From contig OX352774.1 of the NCBI GenBank assembly GCA_947095535.1, positions 8,494,001 to 8,558,000 of the forward strand: a DNA stretch of 64,000 nucleotides. Reading direction: 5' to 3'. Made by a program: the position numbers and the translations under genes. The stretch comes from Poecilobothrus nobilitatus (taxonomy: Eukaryota > Arthropoda > Insecta > Diptera > Dolichopodidae). This document shows, piece by piece, positions 12,522-24,400 of this stretch. The notes under the pieces are model-generated. The model did no database searches and was not told the origin of the DNA. It saw only the letters and a list, made by a program, of their open reading frames with translations. The first letter of the stretch is position 1. Each line of letters begins with the position of its first letter.

Positions 12522-12888
12522 ATGTCATCGATAATAATACAAAATCCAACAACTACTGTGCCACGAAAACGTAGGCCAAAATTACCACTTGGAGAAATAT
12601 CAATTTCATCAACATCAACTGTTTTAATAAATAATCAATTAAATGATGATGATAATTTAACAATATTATCATCATCATTAGATAATAATGAACCAGTCTA
12701 TCAAAATATTGAAAATTCAACTGAAAATCATAAAAAAACATTAAAATCTAGTGATAAAAATAATTTTAAAAAAAATGATAAATTAACTTTACGTAGAAAT
12801 TATGGATTTTCTTCATTAAGGCAATGTAAAGGTTTAAGTCAAGAGAATTCATTAGATGAAAGTCAAATTTTAGTCACTTATGTTGATG
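12522..12888 (+). CDS. Exn: Ephexin coding exon 1
   Basis: The frame opens with MSSIIIQNPTTTVPRKRRPK and is basic and serine/asparagine-rich, with no folded domain. It ends in phase 1 within a GAT-G|GTAAGT donor at 12889. The split glycine/aspartate codon rejoins correctly with exon 2 at 15710. The 2.8-kb intron that follows contains an inverted-repeat element at about 15048-15420. Confidence 0.8.
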
Positions 12889-15800
12889 GTAAGTTATTTT
12901 AACAATCTTTTCTTTCATTTTTTTTTTTTGTTTTTTTTTTATCTAACAAATATATTATTTTTATATAACATATGGCTGCATTGAAATAAAAGATTAAAAA
13001 CAAAATACTTTTACCAAACTTAGGCATTCACATAATATCTCTTCAGTTCATTTTGAGCTGTAGTCATTTAATTACTTATAAATATTTTGTAAATTTAAAA
13101 CTGAAGGTTGATGGCTCATTTAATTGAAAGTTGAAACAACCAGATTGATGGTTCAACAGCAATGAACTATTTGGTTTAGTATATAAAGAAGATTAAAGTG
13201 AAAAGATTTAGAATTGTAGAGATTGAAGAGAGAAATTGGCGATACCAACGATATCACTATTTTATTAATCTCCATTTATCAAATCGCCTTTTTTCAAAGT
13301 ATTGCTTTTTTTGAAATCGTATATTTTTTAAGCTTTTTTTTTGCTAAAAATCTCGTTTTTGCTACAAAAACTTCTTTTTTAAGCAAAATTATTCGTTTTT
13401 TCATAATAAAACAAAATTGGATTGTCTTAGTTGGTTACAAATTTATGATTCTAATAATTTGTCTATAGGACAGTTTGGAAGAGTCTTATTTTTTTTCGGC
13501 AGCTCAGCGAAATTGAAAAAAATCACAAAAAAAAACGCAAATGTAAAAATCCCAACAACATGTTCTTGTACATTTAAAAATTAAAAATGTTCCTCACTGT
13601 TTTAATTGTTAGGTTGTTGAAATACATGTATGTATATATGTAGCATGTGAGACTGTGAGACTCGCATGAAATTTTTTTTTTTTTTTGGTTTTTGATTTTG
13701 GGTTTTTTCCTTTTTATTTAGTTCCTTGTTATTTTAGAAGATATATGTAGAAGATTAAAAGAGATTTTGAAAAACGATAAGTATTTGAAAAAAAGAGGAT
13801 TTTGAAAAAAGGATATTTTGAACCAAAAAAATTCAAAAAAAGAATATTTTTTAAAATGACATTTCGTAGTAGACCCAAGAAATTGTTTAAGAGATTAGAA
13901 GAAATTTTAATTTCAATTTGGATATTATCCCGAAATACCATCTGCAAGTAAATCTAGTTTCGATACCCACTGGATTTAAAAATAGAAAATTATAATATAG
14001 TGGTAATAATAAGAATATGTATGTAAATTACGAAAGTTCTTTCAAGGTTTATTATTGTAATTCAATTCAATAAAAAAAATATAGAGATGTTAGAAATAAA
14101 GTTGTTAATTTTTTCTTTAAATTTCTAGATTTAATAGATACGTATAGAATTAATAACTTAAATGAATTCGAAAAAGTAAATTTAATTATTGACTTCTGTC
14201 GGAGCTTTGTCTATAACATTTACGTAGTTTTTCCTTCCTAATTTATGTTTTGCCTTAGTTCTGACGTTGACTTCAATAAGTTTCTGAATAAGGTTTTACT
14301 TGTCCAATTTTTTTTTGTCAGCACAAGCATCATAAGATTTCAAGTTGTAAATATGTATTAAAATATAAGCTCTTAAAAATTATGAATATAAAAAATTGTA
14401 AACACAAATTAAAATCGAAGGCAAATAAATAAAAATGAAAACAAAAAATAATAAGATTTCGAAAAAGCCCCTTTTCATCACATTATTTAAAAGCAACTAA
14501 GCATAAATTTAATTTATCATTAATTTTGTCTACTACAAATTTTCTATACATATTTATAAATTAGACAAGTAACTTGAAATTTTAATTTATATTAGCTATT
14601 ATCTATCTATCGATATTGAGAAGAAAATAATATGGATTCACTTTATTTATTTTTTTACATATGACCATTTCTCAATGAGATTAAATGATTCAGGAAAGCA
14701 AATTTCTCAATGAGATTAAATGATTCAGAACAAGGCTATGTCACTAATATTGAATCATCAAATTGTAAATTTGAAATAAACAATATCATTTGATACTTTA
14801 TAGAGTGCGACATGATTAACATTAATCGGAGAAGCACGAAAACTTGTAGACTCCTAAGTGTAAAAATCAAATCAAAAGTTTGAAACCAACAATTATGAAA
14901 AGAAAAGAATAGGATTCGTAAGGACACGTGATTTAAAAGGAAATTAAATTCAACTGAATTAAAAAAATTTTAAATGAAACCGAATATTAAAAAGCAAAAA
15001 GTCATATTTTAATAATAAATTTTAATTGATCTTTTTTTATGATATACCTATTTTACTTCAACTGAAGACATTTTTATTTTAAGTGAAAACATTTTTATTT
15101 AAAGTGAAGATTTAATGAAGATTTTTTACTTTAAGTGAAGATATTTATAATAAAAGTTAAAATAAAAAAACACATACTTAATATATTATACATAATATAC
15201 ATATACAATAAATATAAATATAAATATCAGATTAAAATATACATATATGTATTAAGTAAATTATGTATATTAAATCCATATATACATAACATAAATTACT
15301 GAATTAAAGATTCTTCATTTAAAATAAAAAAATTTTTACTGAAAATAAAAAAGTTTTCAGTTTAAATAAAAAAATATTCACTTAAAGTAAAAAAATCTTC
15401 AGTTAAAGTAAAGAAAATATTATAACAATTCTATGATAATTATAAAATATTTTTTTTTTTTATTTGTGAACGTGAAATTTTTATATTTATTATAAAACAA
15501 TTATTTTAATTTTAATTTATTTAAAAATTAATTTAAAAATTAATTAATTGCCTTTGAATTGTTTATAAATAAAACAAAAAAAAAATTTATTAATTTTTAT
15601 AATTTTAATATAATTTTCACAGAAAGTAAAAATATTTAAATGTTATTATTATGACCCTGATTCAACAAATACTTACTTTTTATTTTTATTTTTGCATTTT
15701 ATTTTACAGATGATTCCGATCATTTTTATGAACCATTATACCCTTCAAAAATTGAACAAAATCAGATATCAGTTAATACCATAGAGCATAATAAATCTAC

Positions 15801-16040
15801 AAGGTTAAAAAATCAACCAAATCACAATAAAACAAACGTAATATCATCCAATGAGAACAATGATAAATATTATAATAATAATAATAATATTACGACAACA
15901 ACAAATTCAAAATTACTAACATCTTCACAACTACATCATAATCATCATTTATATACTGATGACTATGATTCTTTTGATACGGATGATGAAACTGACGAAG
16001 ATGTTAAAAAGGTAAATATAAAAATGTTAAAGTTATTAAC

Positions 16041-16075
<35 letters not shown>

Positions 16076-18441
16076 GGTATGTATATACATAATATTGAAC
16101 AAAAACAACAACTATATATTATATAACAATATGAACTCATTATCGCCATTGTTAAAATTTGCATGAATCGTGTTAAGAATTTCAATTTATAATAAAATTT
16201 AATATGTTAAAATATTTTTTTTTTTTTTTTATTTTGTAACAATTAAAGTACAAAAAAAAAAATGCACATTATAATGTGTTATATTATATGTATAGTAAAA
16301 ATAATAAAATTTTTAATAAATATATACAATATATTAGGATATTAGTATATAGAAAACATAATACATAAGTATATGTATATAGAGAATATCTAATTTTTGA
16401 ATATGTATTTATTGAGAATCAAATGTAAAAATTTTAACATTTCTTAGATTTAATTTTCAATATCGGATTCTTCTCTATATACTTATGTGAACCAGTGAAT
16501 ACAAAAAAACTTTTAATCAAATCATAAATGTGAATAATTGGTGTGAGTCTTCAAATCATAAATGTGAGTCTTGTCATTTTAGGGCGAAGTTCACCCGAAT
16601 GGGGTTGAATTTTGTAATTCTACCAGTTTATTGTATTGTAGAAGCCGTATGCTATCTATAAACAAAAATTTATAACTTCCAAAATGGCCTTTCATCATTT
16701 CGGAACTTTCCAACCTTGTTACCTCTACTCATATCATTAGATAATCCTATTTTTTAACAAGAAAGGTAGGTAATCTAAAAAAAAAATTGATGTAAAAAAG
16801 TGAATTATCATACATGCGGTAAAAACTAAAATGAAATCGTCCTGAAACGTAAATTTTGACGATCACAATCGAAAAAAAAAGCTCAAATAAAAAAAATTCG
16901 ATGCAAACAATTTTTATAATAGGAATCGGTAAAAAAATTATCAGGATACTGTTATTAGCTAAACACTATTAATAATGATTCACTGTCGCGACAGTTATTC
17001 CTCCACCGATTTCTTGATTCACTATTTTTTAATTTTAATTTCTATAGAAAAGGAAATTTTTAATTTTATTTATTTTTTAATTTTTAGCACATTTCCAAAA
17101 AAAATTTGAAAAAATGTGCTTATTAGTTTCACTCTGTCCGTCCGTCCGTCTGTTTACAAAACTTCTACACCGTTAAAGATAGAGAAAAAAAATTTTAACC
17201 ATAGGTAGGTCTCATAAAAAAAATAATTTTGTGGAACAACTTTTTCATGTAGCCCCCCCCCATTACGGAGCTACAGCCCCTCAAACTTTGAAAAAGCCAT
17301 ATTTTTAAATGCATATATCTTATATTCTGCTTAAGATTTTTTCAATCTGAAAACCTCATTCGACAGGTATTTCTTTTATCTTTGTAAATTAATATCAAAA
17401 TTATACAATTTTTTTAAATTTAGTATTTAAATTTACCGTTATGTGAAAACCAAATTTTGCATGATTTTTCTACTTTCATAACTCCGGCACGCTTTCAGAT
17501 AGAGGCTTGAAATTTTGAGGCAAGAAAGAACTTTTAGAATTAGTATAAGTTTGCTCAGAAAATTTTTTCGGACCACCCCGTGTTTATGAGCTATTAGGGC
17601 TTAAAAATTGAAAATTTGCTATTTTTAAACACCTGTAACTTAGGAACCTGTACACATTTTACTTCTGCATATATTTTTACGTGTGTTAAAGGTTTATTTT
17701 AATTGTAAAGGGTTCCAAAGTTGCAGCTCTTCAAAATTGCGAAAAAGCCCCATTTTCAGATGTATATATCTCGGGCTCTGCGTAATAATTTTGCAATCTA
17801 AAACCGCCAGAAGATCGAAAATTTTATTATCTATATAAAACAATATCAAAATTATGTAATATTTTGTAATTTACTATTTAAATTTACCGTTATGTGAAAA
17901 CCACATTTTGCATGAAATTTCTTTTTTCATAACTCCGGCACCCCTTTAGATAGGAACCTGAAATTTTGAGACAAGAAAGAACTTTTAGAATTAGTATAAG
18001 TTTCCTCAGAAAATTTTTTGGTAACACCCCCTCTTTAAGAGTTATTACGCCTCAAAAATTTAAAATTTGCTATTTTTAGACACCTGTAACTTAGGCACCT
18101 GTACAAATTTTTCTTCGGCAAGACATGAAAATTAAAGGTTCAATAATATATTTTTACGTGTGTTAACGGCTTTTCTTAGTTATATAGGATTCCGGATTTA
18201 CGGCCCTTCAAAATTTCAAAAATGTCCTATTTTCACATTTTTTCTTATTACATGAAATTTTCAAATTTTTGTGTAAGTCACACTTCTAAACAGTTTGTAT
18301 TGAGTTTTGGAAATGTGCGCTTTTAAAAACCGTTGGTTTACATTCTACCTTGTTTATTATATGTCCTAAAAAAAATTATTCCTTCTATTTCGGAAATATT
18401 TAAATGTAAATGGAAATTTTTATAAAAATTAAATTAGAAAT

Positions 18442-18479
<38 letters not shown>

Positions 18480-21400
18480 AACGGACCCGTCACAAGCTTA
18501 ATTTAAAATTTTAATTTTCTTAAATAATTACTATATGGGCTGCCATTATTTTAAAAGTTTACTGTTCGATTAAGGCCATATATCATTATCATCAACACGA
18601 TCCATTTCCCCCCAAATGAATTAAGTTTGGCGTAGTTTCTTTGAAGGTCTATTCATACTAATTTCTTCGGGTCTTTCAAAATATATCAAAATTTAACTGA
18701 AACTTTGAAACTATTTAATTTATTAAATGTATATCCTTGTCTATATCCTGGTCTATAAATTTAAATATTTCGGGTATAATTTAATATATAATAAAAGATA
18801 GAGGAAAGATCTTTTCAAAACTGGTCCAAAAGTAAATATTTAAAACCATAATAAAATTAATAAAAAATTTTAATTTTTTTTTTTATTTATTTTTATTTTT
18901 TCTTCATCATCGTAACTGATCACTTAAAGAATTTTTGAAAATTTATCTCAATATATGCAGTCCATCCATGCAGTCCATTTGAAAAGCATAAGTATGCAAT
19001 ATTTTTGCTCACATATTATGCATATTAAAAATATTCTCTTAAAAAATCACAATTTATTATAATTATCTATTTATATAAGAATGGATATATTTATATTTTA
19101 TGTATATGTATATACTTATAATTCATTCTAAATTCATTTATTTTAAAATATATATACTTATATATATTTATTTCGATTTTTAAACCTTTTAGAATGATAG
19201 TGGTGTCGATATTAGTAATAAAAAGTTACCAGATCCACCATCAACGACAAATCAAGTTTATGCATTTGTTAAAAAATTTAAAAATTTTATCTCTAATAAA
19301 AAACCGATTACAAAAACAAATGAAAATGGAAAACAACAACAACAACAGCAACAATATGAAAATACAAAATTTGTTGTAACACCAAATGAATATCAAAATA
19401 CAAATTTTAATACATATGAAAAGAAAATAACCAAAAAACAAACACCAAATTTAAATAAAAAAATTCAAAATTTGAAAATTAATCAAGAAAATACGGATCC
19501 ATATGAGAATACAGAATTTCATAGACCGATTCGTTTAAAAAAACAAAAATCAATTGAAGAAATTGAAACTATTACTAGTCCAATTCAAACTACACCAATA
19601 ACAACAACAACACCATCATCAAAAATAACTAAATTAGAACATCATACAAGTACACCAATTCTTGATAATAATTCATCTAATATTCAAGAAAATCCAATAA
19701 CTGTTAATCGTAGAAAATCAAAATCAGATAATAGTTTTAAATCAAAAATTCGTAAAAGTCTTCAAAGTCATCATCAGAATACTGAAATAAAAAATAATCA
19801 AAATTTAACAACAAGAAGTACATTTTATATATCAGATTCAGTTGATTTAGATTCAGGAATTTTTGAAAAAGCTAATTCAAGTTCAAATCAAACACTAACA
19901 GATTCAAATAATCAACAATCAAATTTAATTGAACAAAAAAATGATATTAAACAACAAATAAATTTAACAGATAATTCAATTGAACCAACAACACTTGGTC
20001 GAAAAAATAAAAAAAATAATAAAAGTCCAGATTTGCAACGTCGTAAAACAACAATTGGTATACGTCCAAATAATCCACCACCACCTCCACCAATTGATAA
20101 AAAAAATAATCAAAAACGTCCTCAAACATCTTGGTATGCAGAATGTGGTGTATTTAAAGCAAATGGTTTATCTGAAGATAATGATTTTAAAAATCATAAT
20201 CGAAATGAACGTAATAGTAATACCTCGTGGTATGCTGAAGCTGGTTTATATCAAACAAGTGGTGCATCTGTAGCTAGTTCAAGTGGTAGTTCTGGTGTTT
20301 CAACTGGTGGTGAAAATTGTCCATTTGATGATAATAATTCACATAGTATGTTTTTAAATGAACCTCTTTATCAAATTTATTCTGCTGAGAAATTAGAAGT
20401 ATGTTTAATTTATATTATTTTATATACGTATACGTATATGTAAATGTAAGTTATTATTTATTATATAATTTATTATTTTTAGTCAATATCTCGTGACATG
20501 GAAGATCAAGAATCAACAGATGGATATGAAGAAATTAATACTCAAAATAAAAAACCATCACGTCCATCAGCACTTCAATTAGTTGGACCAAAATGTGGAC
20601 CATCTAGAACATTATGGAGTGAAATACCAGAAGTTTTAAATTCACAAATTTTATGTAAGTATATATACATGTGTATGTATATCTGATTGTTCATTATTAA
20701 AACTTAGAAAAATTAAATTTAAATTTGGTTATTTTAGTTACTCTTACAACACAAGAGAAAAGACTTCAAGAAGCAAAATTTGAAATTTTAACATCTGAAG
20801 CAAGCTATTTAAAATCACTTAATCTTTTACGTACACATTTTATGAATCATCCAGCTTTTCGTGATGCAAACATTTTAAATCCATCTGATCGTAAAACATT
20901 ATTTTCATATTTAGTACCAGTACATGAATGTTCAGATCGTTTATTATGTGATTTAGAAAGTTGTTGGCAAGATAATATTATGTTAATTGGTTTAAGTCGT
21001 AATTTATTTAAAAATGCTGAAAAATATTTTCATGTTTATATATCATTTTGTGAACATCAAGGTAAAATGGATAGAACATTAAGACGTTTAAAAGAACAAA
21101 AGGGTATATTTAGTCAAATATTAGAAAATTTAGAAAAAGATCCAGTATGTTATGGTTTAAATTTACATTCATTTTTAATGTTACCAATGCAAAGAATAAC
21201 AAGATTACCATTATTAATTGATGCTGTATTTAGTAAAGTTAAAACAGATGATACAGAATATGAAAGTTGGAAAATGACATTAGCAATATTAAATAAAATT
21301 GTATTACAATGTAATGAAGCAGCAAATAGATGTGAACAAGCATATGAAATTGAAAGAATCTCAAAACAAATTGAATTTCCAACTAATTTAAGATCATTTC

Positions 21401-24400
21401 CAATAGCACCAGTTGGTGTTTTAGCACCTGGTACAAAACCAAGATATTTAGTTAAACGTGGTGAATTTATACATTTATTATGGAGAAAAGGAGATGATGC
21501 TAATAAATTAACATTTGGAAAAAAATTCTCTAAAATTAATATTTATGCATTTTTATTTAGTGATTTATTAATTTTAACAAAGAAAAAATCTGATCAACAA
21601 TTTTCTGTTTTTGATTATTGTCCAAGAAATATGGTAACATTATCAACTGGTGATTCAATACCACATTTACCAATAAAAGATGTTAATCAAATTGGAAAAA
21701 ATTTAATATTAATGACATTACTTGAAAATCATGAAGGAAAAACTGTTGAAATGGTTAGTTTTTTTTTTATTTAATATATGTATATATTATAATATTATAT
21801 ACATTCATATTATATATTATATATCATAATACATAATCTTTTCATAATCATAATTTTATTAAATCAATCTAGTTATTTAACAGATGACAGAACTGCAGAT
21901 ATTAAAAAAATACTAAAATGTGACCATTCGTAAATGATAGGAGGCTGTTATAAAATTTTTTTAGAGAATAGAAGATTATTTTGTATAAAAATCGTATCGG
22001 AACTTGGAAATATTTTTTTTTTTTTTTGTAATGTATTTTTTTGCCACATAAATGTGGACAGGAAATTACATAGTCTTTCCTGTTCAGGCGTGGCTGTAAA
22101 TGTCGTAAGGGGGGAATAACTCTTACGACGTGTGGGGGTCCCACACTGCCTAGGTGTTTACAGCGTATTTTATACGCTTTTACCAACTAGGCCACCAAGG
22201 CCCCCACTTGGGAATATGTATAAACACTATTTACAAATCATTAATAAAAATAAATATTTAAGCAGAAATTTCGAATTTAATTTATTAATAATTTTGTTTT
22301 TAAACAATTTTTTCTATTTAAAATCGATAATTAAAATTTTGAAAATGGTTCTCCACAAAATTTTTCAGATCCTTGTTATTCTGATGTTGAATAAAATTCG
22401 AACAATTTTACAGGCATTTCTAAATTCGGAAATTAAAAAATCAAAGTGTCAAAATTCTGACATTTCAGAATTAATTCTTAGTTTTTTAATGTTTTATTAA
22501 AATATATGCAACACTTCATTTTATTTATTATTTTATAATTAAAATAAATTCATTTATTAAAATATGATTTCACAAATTAATAAATTAAAATAAATAAATG
22601 CTTTGACTAAAAATAATGAAAAGGTATTATGTATTTTTTCTAGATAAAATATTAAAGTATAAGAAACTTAACGGTAGGTTTGACAGTTGGACCAGCGTTT
22701 TGTTAAATAAATTGTTGTTTAGCGTGAAAATTTTTTTTTTAAATTTGCCTGAATTTACAATTTTTCAATTTATCGGAATTTCGTATTTGTCAGAATTTCG
22801 AATTATCTGAAATTTAAAATGTCCTAATTTTGAATTATCTCAGTTTAGTTTGAAATCTGAATTCTGAATTTTCTAAATATCTGTATACAATCTGTATCCA
22901 TATAATAGTACCTACTAAAAATTTTTTACACAAGACTCTTTATATTATTATTATAATATAATAAATATAATAATAATATAATAAATTATATATATATATA
23001 TTATTTAAAAATATTATTTTATTTTGTTTTTTCTTCTTTATTTTTTATTTTTTAAGATTATATCATGCCCATCAGTATCTGAACAACAACGTTGGTTACA
23101 AGCATGTACACCACCACAACCAGAATCACCTGGTGAAAAACTTTATGAACAATGGGATTGTCCACAAGTAATAACTAAACATGAATTTATTGCAACTGAA
23201 CCAGATTTACTTAGTTTAGAACCCGGAGATGTAGTTAATGTATCCAGAAAAATGCCCGATGGTAATATTGAAATTGAGATAATTGTTTGAAATTTTGAAA
23301 AAAAAAAAAAAATCATCATAAATAGTAAAAAAAAAAAAAACAATATTTTTAAAATTAATAAATTTATTTTATATCTCTATATATAATATATAAAACATAC
23401 AAATTTTTTTATCAAACTACACCACTACTACATAGACACAATTTTGACTCAAAAATAAATTAAAAAAAAAAAAAAAGATGTTATATTTTTCGATATATCT
23501 CAAAAAATCGAATTTTTATTTAACATAAAAAAAAACGATTTCTTATTATCGTAATAATGAACTACGTGTGATATAATTAAGGTTTGTTGATAATAGCCGT
23601 TATAGTCATAATATCGTTTTCTTTAAAAAATAAAATAAAATTAACATTGTATCGCTTGTATATATTTACTACATAATATTCTTAAAAATTAATTATCATA
23701 TTTGTTTTTTTATTTTATTTTTTGTTTTCTTTTTAAAATTCCATTAGTTATTTGTTAAAAACCTATACGTAATTTCATTTTAATGTTAATTAAAAATTAA
23801 AAAATTAAAAGTTTTATTTCATCTTCTGCATTTCATGGTTTTTTTTTTTTTTGTTTTTATTAATTTTAAATACATATTTGCAAAATTTACATTAGATACT
23901 ACGGACCTTCCAAAGTAATTGAAGGACAAAATTGACATTAGACATTAAGACTTTCTAAAGTAATCATAGCACAAAATTTACATTAGATATTATAAGACCT
24001 TCTAAATTAATTAAAAGACGAAATTTACACTAGACATTAGGATCTTTCAAAGAAATCAAAGGACAAAATTTAGCTTAGACATTAGGGACAGTAATCAAAT
24101 GGCATAATTTACATTAGTTTTATTGGTTTTATCATCCAAAGTAATTAAAGAACAACAAATAATACCATCAAACTTACACGGTGGTTACAGAAATAAAAAT
24201 TTATTCCACCAAACTTACATGGTAGAAGGTACTTCTACATGGTGCTTCAATATTTCATATCCGTATATACCATTTCAGGTGAACACCAACAAGTGAACAT
24301 TTTTCTTTTGAACTGAAAATAACGATTAATCGACTATTTTAGGAGATTTTCTTATATTAGTTGATTTTGAATTTGAACATTAAAATTTTCAGAATGACTA

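Noticed and set aside
19980..20273. Second open frame overlapping ephexin exon 3
   Set aside because: It is a shifted reading of the same exon with low-complexity Ile/Lys/His-rich sequence; the DH-PH-linked frame is the coding one.
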